From Embleya sp051903075 (GTDB lineage: Bacteria > Actinomycetota > Actinomycetes > Streptomycetales > Streptomycetaceae), in contig NZ_CP182422.1 of the NCBI RefSeq assembly GCF_051903075.1, positions 248,001-312,000 of the forward strand: a stretch of DNA of 64,000 nucleotides, in the 5' to 3' direction. A model generated the notes under the pieces. The model worked only from the letters and a program-made list of their open reading frames with translations, did no database searches and was not told the origin of the DNA. This document shows positions 26,822 through 33,434 of this stretch, piece after piece. The stretch's first letter is position 1, and the number at the start of each line of letters is the position of its first letter. A program made the position numbers and the translations under genes.

Positions 26822-27313
26822 GTGACTATTCGTTCGCCGCGTGTTTCGGGTTCCGTGATCGGCTCCCCGCCGGGTGGTCGTCGAGGTCGGGTTCGGGTCG
26901 GTCGGGTGTTCGGGGCCGGGTTGTTGGCGGCGGCCTCCGCTGTGGTGTGGGCGCAGGGGGTGGCCGTGGCCGACGAGGGCGCGGCGCCTGGGTCGGCCGG
27001 CCGGGTTCCGCCGGCCACCGCCCCGCCGACCGCCCCGCCCGCCACCGCCCCGCCGGCGACCAGGGCGCCGAGCGCCGTACCGCCCAGCTCGTCGCCCCGG
27101 GGCGAGCGGTCGACCGTTGCCCCGACGGCGTCGGGCGCGGTCTCGGGTGGGCGCGAAGGTGTGCCGTCCACTCCGCCGACGACGGCGCCTCGACTGGCGG
27201 AAACCGGGGGCGACGACAAGACCGCCTGGTACATCGGCGGCGCGGGCGGCCTGCTGCTCCTCGGAGGCGGGGCCGTGGTGGCCGGCCGGCGGCGCGGGCG
27301 AACCGCGGTCTGA
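26822..27313 (+). CDS. Small sortase-anchored surface protein (LAETG motif)
   Basis: This protein of about 163 aa has an Arg-rich N-terminus, a hydrophobic signal segment ending in V-A-V-A-D-E, a low-complexity Pro/Ala/Thr-rich middle (repeats of P-P-A-T-A), and a C-terminal cell-wall sorting signal: L-A-E-T-G, a hydrophobic helix rich in Gly and Leu, and R-R-R-G-R. L-A-x-T-G is the motif used by class E sortases of high-GC Gram-positives. It is therefore a small wall-attached or stalk protein. AGGAG at 26813-26817 lies one base before an ATG (26819) and four before a GTG (26822); the GTG is chosen for spacing. No sortase gene is in the window. It precedes the sigma factor gene by about 75 bp. 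Confidence 0.8.
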   Translation: MTIRSPRVSGSVIGSPPGGRRGRVRVGRVFGAGLLAAASAVVWAQGVAVADEGAAPGSAGRVPPATAPPTAPPATAPPATRAPSAVPPSSSPRGERSTVAPTASGAVSGGREGVPSTPPTTAPRLAETGGDDKTAWYIGGAGGLLLLGGGAVVAGRRRGRTAV

Positions 27314-27387
27314 CCGGTGCGGGAACCGGCCGGTGCGCCGGGGATGTCGTTGTCCCCGGTACACCGGCCGGACACCCGGTGTCGAGT

Positions 27388-28053
27388 ATGGCGCCGGTGG
27401 TTCATCGGTTCGCGTCCGAGGAGTTCACGGCCATCCAGGAATCCCACATCAGGGTCCGATACGACCCGCCCCCGCCCTCTCGGGTGCCGCCCGCCGAGGC
27501 CCCGCCGCCCCGGCGGCGGGCCTTCGGCCTGTTCCGGCGCCGACCCCGGGAGGCGGGCGAGCCGCCCCCGACAATGACGCAGCTCTATCACGCGCATCGG
27601 ATCCGGTTGGTGCGCCTGGCCACGTTGTTGGTGGACGACCAGGAGACGGCGGAGGACGTCGTCCAGGAGGCGTTCACCGCCGCCTTTCGACAGTACGGCG
27701 CACGGCTGGGCGAGCTGGACGACCCGCCCGCGTATCTGCGGCGTTGTGTGGTCAACGGCGCACGATCGGTATTGCGCCGCCGGCGTACCGCCCGGGCCTG
27801 GGTACCGCCGGTGCTGCCGCCGGCGGCCTCGCCCGAGGACGACGCGCTTCGCGCGGAGCGCGATCGGCGACTACGGCAGGCATTGGGACAGCTCACCCGG
27901 CGGCAGCGCGAGGTACTGGTGTTGCGCTATTGGGAGAACCTGAGCGAGAGCGAGATCGCCGGCACGTTGGGCATACCGTCCGGCACCGTGAAATCCACCG
28001 CGAGTCGCGGGCTGACCGCGCTGCATCGGCTGCTGAGGGAGGAGGACACGTGA
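27388..28053 (+). CDS. ECF-type RNA polymerase sigma factor (SigE-like family)
   Basis: This protein of up to 221 aa has sigma region 2 (about 64-130: L-Y-H-A-H-R-I-R-L-V-R-L-A and D-D-Q-E-T-A-E-D-V-V-Q-E-A-F) and region 4 (about 165-218: R-Q-R-E-V-L-V-L-R-Y-W-E-N-L-S-E-S-E-I-A and G-T-V-K-S). Regions 1.1 and 3 are absent, as in the ECF group. The first 60 residues are Pro/Arg-rich and unusual for the family. An in-frame ATG at 27574 would give a 159-aa protein of more typical size, so the start is uncertain. The stop overlaps the GTG of a membrane protein, the usual arrangement of an ECF sigma factor with its anti-sigma or regulatory partner. Confidence 0.85.
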   Translation: MAPVVHRFASEEFTAIQESHIRVRYDPPPPSRVPPAEAPPPRRRAFGLFRRRPREAGEPPPTMTQLYHAHRIRLVRLATLLVDDQETAEDVVQEAFTAAFRQYGARLGELDDPPAYLRRCVVNGARSVLRRRRTARAWVPPVLPPAASPEDDALRAERDRRLRQALGQLTRRQREVLVLRYWENLSESEIAGTLGIPSGTVKSTASRGLTALHRLLREEDT

Positions 28054-28568
28054 ACCGACGCCGTGACCGTGGCGAACCCCTGCGCTCGGGAACGCCGGAA
28101 CACGCAGCTTTGGAAACGGAGTTGCGCGACTGGATGGCCCGACGGGCCGATGCCGTGACACCCGCGACGCTCCGTGCGCGCGAGGTACCACTGCCGGCCG
28201 CGTCGGCGCGTCGGCTGCGTGTTCCGTTGCGGCCTGCGGTGGCGGCGGTGGCGGCGATCGTGGTGGTCGCGGCGGCTTGGATGGTGACGGGGGCGACCTC
28301 GACGCCGGACGGCCCGCGCCCCGTGACCGTACCGCCGGCCGTGCCCGCGCCGCCCACCGGCGCACCCGTCGGGAGTACGCCGCCGAGCACCGGCGTGCCG
28401 AGCCCGTCCACGGCCACCACGACGCCGCCGACGAGAGCGGCCGGGTCGAACTCCCCGATGCCCCCGCAGACGATCCCCGGGTTCGACCGCCGGACCACTC
28501 CCCCGGAGAACCAACCCCCACGCACCGCACCGCCCTCCGGTCCCGCGGGTGGTCGGCGTACCGGCTGA
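28050..28568 (+). CDS. Single-pass membrane protein, probable anti-sigma partner
   Basis: This 172-aa protein has an Arg-rich cytoplasmic N-terminus of about 60 residues (including E-L-R-D-W-M-A-R-R-A), one transmembrane helix (about 68-88, A-A-V-A-A-I-V-V-V-A-A-A-W-M-V) and an extracytoplasmic Pro/Thr/Ser-rich tail. There is no H-x-x-x-C-x-x-C zinc anti-sigma motif. Its GTG overlaps the sigma factor stop in a GTGA coupling with GGAGGA upstream. The topology and position suggest that it controls the sigma factor at the membrane, but sequence alone does not prove anti-sigma activity. Confidence 0.75.
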   Translation: MNRRRDRGEPLRSGTPEHAALETELRDWMARRADAVTPATLRAREVPLPAASARRLRVPLRPAVAAVAAIVVVAAAWMVTGATSTPDGPRPVTVPPAVPAPPTGAPVGSTPPSTGVPSPSTATTTPPTRAAGSNSPMPPQTIPGFDRRTTPPENQPPRTAPPSGPAGGRRTG

Positions 28569-28589
28569 ACCGTGCGCCCGGGTGAACGT

Positions 28590-28624
28590 GACGAGGTCGC
28601 CGGCTCCCGGACGGCGACCTCGTC
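28590..28624. terminator. Bidirectional terminator between region 2 and the PKS cluster
   Basis: A perfect 13-bp stem (GACGAGGTCGCCG, 28590-28602, with 28612-28624) and a 9-nt loop lies between convergent stop codons of the membrane protein and the discrete acyltransferase. Confidence 0.8.
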
Positions 28625-28669
28625 CGTCCCGCGCGGAGCCCACCCGACCGGGCGGCACCGCGCCGTCCG

Positions 28670-29992
28670 TCAGGCGAAGGCCGCCGTCCAGTCGACCGTG
28701 ACGCCGTGTACGTACGCCTCGGCCAGTGCGGCCAGGAACCGGCCCATCCCGCCGTCCTCGTTGCGGAGCGTGGCCAGCAACACGGCCGGGCGGCCCAGCT
28801 CCTCTGCGGTGTCCTGGATCCCGACCGAGAGCACCGGTTGCGCGCTGCACTCGACGAAGAGCCGGTGGCCGTCGGCGACCAGCGCGCGGACCGCGTCGTC
28901 GAAGCGCACCGTCTGACGCAGGTTGCGGTACCAGTACTCCGCGGTCAACTCGTCGGTCTCCACCGGCCCTCCGGTCACCGTCGAGTAGAACGGCACGTCG
29001 CTGCGGGCCGGTTCGATCCCGGCCGCCAGGTCGAGCAGCGTCTCGCGCAGATCCTCCACGTGCGGGGAGTGTGCCGCGAAGTCCACTCCGGGTACTCGCC
29101 AGCGCATCATCCGGGCCGCGGACAGCGCGGCGCCGAACTCCTTCATCGCCGCCACGTCGCCCGAGACCGTCATGGTGGCCGGGCCGTTCACCGCGGCGAC
29201 CGCCAACACGCCGTCCCAGTCGGCCAGCATCGTCCGCACGCGGTCGTTGGGGGCCAGTACGGTCAACATCTCGCCGCGGCCCCGAATCGCGGTCAGGGCC
29301 CGGCTGCGCAGCGCCACGATCCGCGCCGCGTCCGCCAGGGACAACGCTCCGGCGATGTGCGCGGCCACGATCTCGCCCTGGGAGTGGCCGACGGTCGCGG
29401 CCGGTCGCACGCCGAAGCGGCACCACAGGCGGGCCAGCGACACCATCATCGAGAACAGCACGGGTTGCACGACGTCCACCCGGTCCAACGGCGGAGTGTC
29501 CGGGGCACCCCGCAGAACGTCCTCCAGGGACCAGTCCACGTGCGGCGCCAGCGCCTCCGCACAGGCCCGGATCTCGTGGGCGAACTCGGGGCAGGTGTCC
29601 AGGAGTTCCACCGCCATGCCCACCCACTGGGTGCCCTGGCCGGGGAAGACGAACACCGGCCGGGAATCCGCCTGTGCCTGCCGGGTCGCCTGCCCGGTGA
29701 ACACGTTCGGCGCGGCCTGTTCGTCGACGAGCGCCCGTACCCCGGCGACCAGTTCGGTCCGGTCGCCGCCCAGCACGACGGCCCGGTGCTCGTGGGTCGC
29801 GCCGGCCGCCACGAGGGATCGGCCGATTTCGGCGACATCGGCGGCGACGTCGCGCGCCGCGTCGGATTCCAGTCTGGACAGCAGGCGGGCGGCCTGGCCG
29901 CGCAGGCCCGCCGCGCTGCGCCCGGACAACACCCACGGCACGGTGCCGGTCGCGGCACCGATCCGAACGTCTTGAATGGCCGGCTTGCTCAC
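28670..29992 (-). CDS. Discrete PKS acyltransferase (AT), methylmalonyl-type
   Basis: This 440-aa protein is a stand-alone malonyl/methylmalonyl transacylase. It has F-V-F-P-G-Q-G-T-Q at about residue 115, the catalytic Ser in G-H-S-Q-G-E, an R-V-D-V-V-Q segment upstream of it (a methylmalonyl indicator) and F-A-A-H where Y-A-S-H (methylmalonyl) or H-A-F-H (malonyl) is usual. Unusually for a trans-AT, it starts with the P-W-V-L-S-G-R-S linker that follows a KS domain in modular PKSs and ends with the post-AT linker H-G-V-T-V-D-W. It therefore looks like an AT cut out of a module. The start is set at the second GTG (29992), five bases after GAGGAG; a first GTG at 29998 overlaps that site. It most likely loads the PKS at 60032-64000, whose own AT is degenerate. 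Confidence 0.93.
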   Translation of the reverse strand: MSKPAIQDVRIGAATGTVPWVLSGRSAAGLRGQAARLLSRLESDAARDVAADVAEIGRSLVAAGATHEHRAVVLGGDRTELVAGVRALVDEQAAPNVFTGQATRQAQADSRPVFVFPGQGTQWVGMAVELLDTCPEFAHEIRACAEALAPHVDWSLEDVLRGAPDTPPLDRVDVVQPVLFSMMVSLARLWCRFGVRPAATVGHSQGEIVAAHIAGALSLADAARIVALRSRALTAIRGRGEMLTVLAPNDRVRTMLADWDGVLAVAAVNGPATMTVSGDVAAMKEFGAALSAARMMRWRVPGVDFAAHSPHVEDLRETLLDLAAGIEPARSDVPFYSTVTGGPVETDELTAEYWYRNLRQTVRFDDAVRALVADGHRLFVECSAQPVLSVGIQDTAEELGRPAVLLATLRNEDGGMGRFLAALAEAYVHGVTVDWTAAFA

Positions 29993-30074
29993 GAGCACTC
30001 CTCGTCGGTGCCGAACGGTGGACTGTGCGTGCTTCGCAAGATATCCACGAGGCCGCGTCTTCGGCCCACCGCGC

Positions 30075-30114
30075 GGTAATCGGGCCGCCCGGACACGATT
30101 ACCGACGGATTACC
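30075..30114. promoter_or_regulatory. Repeat cluster A: GGTAATC / GATTACC / GATTACC (putative operator)
   Basis: GGTAATC (30075-30081) is inverted relative to two direct GATTACC copies (30097-30103 and 30108-30114, 11 bp apart, one helical turn). The same three boxes with identical spacing occur upstream of the PucR-type regulator gene. The site lies between the divergent AT and acyltransferase transcripts. It is a good candidate binding site for that regulator (inference). Confidence 0.65.
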
Positions 30115-30223
30115 GAACGCGCGTGAAATCGTGGAAGGCTGCCGAGCCCCAGCCGCGCCGGCTTTCCAGTACGGAGGCTATCCGTGTCGGGCAATCCGAT
30201 ATCGCAGGCGACTAATCCTGCGC
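30075..30223 (+). repeat. Duplicated leader, copy A (with copy B at 31933-32082)
   Basis: About 150 bp here align with 31933-32082 almost without gaps (one 1-nt offset just before the start codon). The shared block covers the operator boxes, an AGGCTGCCGA segment, the GGAGG ribosome site and about the first 12 codons (S-G-x-x-I-S-Q-A-T-x-P-A). Confidence 0.85.
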
Positions 30224-30510
30224 AGACATCCGCGCGCACATCCGCGCACTCCCTCGTGCACCCGTCCACTCTGTCGAGAGTGCACTCACCTGCGCACTCC
30301 CTCGCGCACACACCGAAGCACACTTCGCAGCACACTTCCAAGCGCACTCCGAAGCGCAGTCCGAAGCGCCCTCCGAAGCACGCACCCGAGCGGACGGCGG
30401 TGTGCCCGCCGACCGCGTCCGCCCATTCCCGGTCCGGCCCGCCGCACTTCGGGAAAACGATTGTGCCCCGACCGCTCATCCGACTTCGACCCGCGACGCC
30501 GACATGGTGA
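30184..30510 (+). CDS. Small basic repeat protein sharing a leader and N-terminus with the PucR regulator
   Basis: This 108-aa open frame starts with GTG after GGAGG and begins S-G-N-P-I-S-Q-A-T-N-P-A, like the start of the downstream PucR-type regulator (S-G-Y-S-I-S-Q-A-T-I-P-A). After that it diverges into Ser/His/Ala-rich sequence and six tetrapeptide repeats (K-H-T-S, Q-H-T-S, K-R-T-P, K-R-S-P, K-R-P-P, K-H-A-P). Its stop overlaps the acyltransferase ATG (ATGGTGA), so it could be a translated leader that couples ribosomes into that gene. It may be a remnant of a duplicated regulator gene, a leader peptide, or a small basic nucleic-acid-binding protein. The good ribosome site and coupling favour translation; the function is unknown. 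Confidence 0.55.
   Translation: MSGNPISQATNPAQTSARTSAHSLVHPSTLSRVHSPAHSLAHTPKHTSQHTSKRTPKRSPKRPPKHAPERTAVCPPTASAHSRSGPPHFGKTIVPRPLIRLRPATPTW
30316..30387 (+). repeat. Six 12-bp tandem repeats, in frame
   Basis: Six degenerate units of the type AAGCGCACTCCG run from 30316 to 30387 and encode the K/Q-H/R-T/S/P/A-S/P tetrapeptides of the small basic protein. Confidence 0.85.
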
Positions 30511-31736
30511 CCCGGGAGACCCGCCCGAACACCGCCGGCCGGGCAAACGAGTTCACGGATCCCGAACCCTCGCGACTGCCGTCGTTGACGGGACTGCGTT
30601 TCGTGGCGGCGCTGCTGGTCTTCACCACGCATGTCCTCTGGTACACCCCTCAGTTGGTCCCGGGCGACACCGGAGACCACCTCCGCAAGACCTTCGCCCT
30701 CGCGGGCTCGTACGGCGTCGGCTTCTTCTTCATCCTCAGCGGCTTCGTGCTGACCTGGACCGCGAGCGCGGGCGACACGACCCGGTCGTTCTGGCGCCGC
30801 CGCATCGTCAAGATCGGCCCGATGCACCTGGTCACCTTCGGGCTGGCCGCCCTGCTCGTGCTGCACACGGATCGGCCGACCCGCGGGGTCGACTGGTTCG
30901 CCGCCCTGAGCATGCAGCAGGCGTGGATTCCGGACATCCGGTCCGTGTCGGCGGTCAACGGCGTGACCTGGTCGCTGTGTTGCGAGTTCTTCTTCTACCT
31001 CGCGTTCCCGCTCCTGTATCCCCTCCTGCGCCGCGTCCGCGAGGCGTGGTTGTGGCCGGCGCTGGCCACCGTACTCGCGCTGATCGCGGGGGCGTTCCTG
31101 GTCGCCACCTTCGTGGTGGACGACCAACCGCGCCTCGCGGCCTTCGCCGTGTCCGGTGACGTGTCGTTCGACCAGGTGTGGTTCGTGTACTTCTTCCCGC
31201 CCGTCCGCGCGCTCGAATTCGCCCTGGGCATCCTGCTGGCCCGGATCGTGGCCGCGGGGCGGTGGCCGAATATCGGCCTCGTGCCGGCGTTCGCGATCGC
31301 CGTCGCCGGCTACGTGATCGTGCAGTACGAACCGTATCTGGCGGGCACCGCCGGGGTCGCGACGGTGTGGACCGCGCCGCTGATCGCCTCCGCGGCGGTC
31401 GCGGACCGCCGGCGCACCGCCTCGGTGTTCCGCAGACCGACGATGGTCCTGCTGGGCGAACTCTCCTTCGCCTTCTACATGGTCCACTGGATCGTCATCG
31501 GCGCCGCCGCCGACTGGATCGGGCCCACCCGTACCTTCTCGTCGACCACCGGCGCGCTGCTGATCGTCCCGCTGTTCCTGGTGGCGCTCGCATGTTCCTT
31601 CGTCCTCCATCGCTTCGTGGAGATGCCGCTGGTGCGACGCTTCGGGCGGCACCGGGCGAATTCCGTCAAGGCCGCCGGATTTTCCTCCCGAGTGGCGACA
31701 CCGCTGAGTACGGACGGTCTCGGCGCGACGAAATAG
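30504..31736 (+). CDS. OafA-type membrane O-acyltransferase (acyltransferase_3 family)
   Basis: This protein of about 410 aa has about ten hydrophobic helices and the family motifs: L-P-S-L-T-G-L-R-F-V-A-A near residue 25, a conserved His in F-T-T-H-V-L-W and F-F-F-I-L-S-G-F-V-L near residue 75. A W-S-L-x-x-E-F-F-F-Y motif lies near 155. Such membrane enzymes transfer acyl groups to hydroxyls of sugars, polysaccharides or natural products. Within the PKS cluster it may acylate the product or an intermediate, though a cell-surface role cannot be excluded. The ATG at 30504 overlaps the stop of the small upstream gene and fits the normal family N-terminus. The upstream leader shares its operator with the PucR gene, which supports co-regulation with the cluster. 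Confidence 0.85.
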   Translation: MVTRETRPNTAGRANEFTDPEPSRLPSLTGLRFVAALLVFTTHVLWYTPQLVPGDTGDHLRKTFALAGSYGVGFFFILSGFVLTWTASAGDTTRSFWRRRIVKIGPMHLVTFGLAALLVLHTDRPTRGVDWFAALSMQQAWIPDIRSVSAVNGVTWSLCCEFFFYLAFPLLYPLLRRVREAWLWPALATVLALIAGAFLVATFVVDDQPRLAAFAVSGDVSFDQVWFVYFFPPVRALEFALGILLARIVAAGRWPNIGLVPAFAIAVAGYVIVQYEPYLAGTAGVATVWTAPLIASAAVADRRRTASVFRRPTMVLLGELSFAFYMVHWIVIGAAADWIGPTRTFSSTTGALLIVPLFLVALACSFVLHRFVEMPLVRRFGRHRANSVKAAGFSSRVATPLSTDGLGATK

Positions 31737-31932
31737 CGAACGCGCCGTCTTCCATACGATCCGAACAACCGTTGTTTTCCGGGTTCCGCGCAGTGCGGGA
31801 CGGGTGGCGCCCGGTAAGCGCCGAGCACGCGAGATCCGAGGTCTGGCGGAGGCGGTGGCCTACCGTCTCCGCCCGTTCCCGGGCGGCGAATCACACCACA
31901 CCGCGCAAGTCGACCGCCCCCGCCCACCGGTC

Positions 31933-31972
31933 GGTAATCTTGTTCCGAGCGTGCGGTTACCGGATGATTACC
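31933..31972. promoter_or_regulatory. Repeat cluster B: GGTAATC / GGTTACC / GATTACC (putative operator)
   Basis: GGTAATC (31933-31939), GGTTACC (31955-31961) and GATTACC (31966-31972) repeat the layout of cluster A with the same spacing, inside the 306-bp gap before the PucR-type regulator. The position suggests autoregulation. Nothing else coding was seen between 31737 and 32042. Confidence 0.65.
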
Positions 31973-32082
31973 CCCCGCGAGAGAAACCGTGCCAGGCTGC
32001 CGACACCCAGTCGCGTCCGCTTTCCGGTACGGAGGCAACTCGTTGTCGGGCTATTCGATATCGCAGGCCACCATTCCCGCGC
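31933..32082 (+). repeat. Duplicated leader, copy B
   Basis: Partner of the block at 30075-30223; it covers the operator boxes, ribosome site GGAGG and first codons of the PucR-type regulator. Confidence 0.85.
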
Positions 32083-33434
32083 CACGACAGATAACGTCCA
32101 CCTATTCCCTGCTCCACCTACTTCATCCCGTCGACGATTCCGTACTCCACTTACCGGCGACGAACCCGCAGCTGATCGAGGAGGTCGTCGCCCGCGTCGG
32201 CTCCGGGGCGACCGGTTGGGCCATCGAGAACAGCCGGCTGTTACTCGCCGAGTTGGCCGAGGAACCGTTCGCCCGCTTCGATCGCAAGTCGTGCGGTGAA
32301 ACCCGGTTGGTCGAGGCGATCGCGCTGTGGGTCGTCCTGCGACTCAGCGGCGTGCGGGCCATCACTGGTCTGCTCTCCGCCGAACTCACCAACGCCATCC
32401 GGGAACGGATCGCCGACAACACGACCGTCGACCTCCTGCTCCGCTACGTCCGGGCCACGCACGCGAACTTCACCCGCGAGTTGTTCGAGTTCCGCGAGAC
32501 GATGATCCCCGCCGAGGACCAGCCGGCCATGATGCGCTCCATCTCGGCCGACCTGTTCGAGGGCATGGAGACCCTGTCCGCCTCGGTGACCGAGAAGTTC
32601 GCCACCGAACGCAACCGCTGGTTCGCCGGATCCGTGGGCGAGCGCTTCGAGTTGGTCTCGGCGATCCTCAAGGGCAAGCCGATCGACACCCGCAAAGCGC
32701 TGCACCAGCTGCGCTACGACCTGACCCTGCATCACGTCGCGCTGATCCTGTGGCAGGACGAGATCACCCCGGACAGCAGACGCGACCTGGAGACGACCGC
32801 GCTGCGCCTGCTCGACCAGGTGGGCTGCTCCTCGATGTTGCTGCTTCCGGCGGGCCCGGGACGCCTGTGGGCATGGGGTGGGCGCGCCACCGACCATCCG
32901 GGCGAACTGCGGCGCTCCGCCAAGCCGATGGACCTGCCCGCACACGTGCATGTCGCCTCGGGTCTGCCCGGCGACGGCATCGCGGGCTTCCGGCGCTCGC
33001 ACCAGCAGGCGATCACCGCCGAGCGGGTCGGCCGCATCACCGAGCCCGGCCCGTCGAGGTTGTGCGACTACGGCGACCTGGAACTGGTCATCCTGCTCGG
33101 CAACGACGCCGATGCCGCCGCCGACTTCGTACGCCGCGAACTCGGACCGCTCGCCGCCGACAACCGCACCATGGCCGCGTTGCGCGAGACCGTGCGGTGC
33201 CTGCTGGACAACGAGCGGGGTGTGGCGACCACGGCCAAGCACCTGCACATCGCGAAGAACACCGTGGTGTATCGGGTCAAGAAGGCGGAGCAGTTGCTCG
33301 GGCGGTCGTTGCGCGAGGACCACCTGCGCCTGCACTTCGCGCTGTACCTGGCGGAGCGGCTCGGCTCGTCCGTACTGGCCAAACAGGGCCCTGCGGCGGG
33401 ACTGGAGCACTCGATTCGGGCGGTGTCCTCATGA
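32043..33434 (+). CDS. PucR-family transcriptional regulator with a TTA codon
   Basis: This 463-aa protein has the layout of actinomycete PucR/CdaR-type activators: a large N-terminal sensor part (helical around 95-200), a GGDEF-like middle domain and a C-terminal PucR helix-turn-helix (about 390-425: D-N-E-R-G-V-A-T-T-A-K-H-L-H-I-A-K-N-T-V, then V-Y-R-V-K-K-A-E). The TTG at 32043 is chosen because GGAGG lies seven bases upstream and because the duplicated leader has a GTG at the matching place. Codon 67 (32241-32243) is TTA, so translation probably depends on the bldA tRNA. Its stop overlaps an ATG of the PKS gene (ATGA). It is the likely pathway regulator of the polyketide cluster. Confidence 0.9.
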   Translation: MSGYSISQATIPAPRQITSTYSLLHLLHPVDDSVLHLPATNPQLIEEVVARVGSGATGWAIENSRLLLAELAEEPFARFDRKSCGETRLVEAIALWVVLRLSGVRAITGLLSAELTNAIRERIADNTTVDLLLRYVRATHANFTRELFEFRETMIPAEDQPAMMRSISADLFEGMETLSASVTEKFATERNRWFAGSVGERFELVSAILKGKPIDTRKALHQLRYDLTLHHVALILWQDEITPDSRRDLETTALRLLDQVGCSSMLLLPAGPGRLWAWGGRATDHPGELRRSAKPMDLPAHVHVASGLPGDGIAGFRRSHQQAITAERVGRITEPGPSRLCDYGDLELVILLGNDADAAADFVRRELGPLAADNRTMAALRETVRCLLDNERGVATTAKHLHIAKNTVVYRVKKAEQLLGRSLREDHLRLHFALYLAERLGSSVLAKQGPAAGLEHSIRAVSS

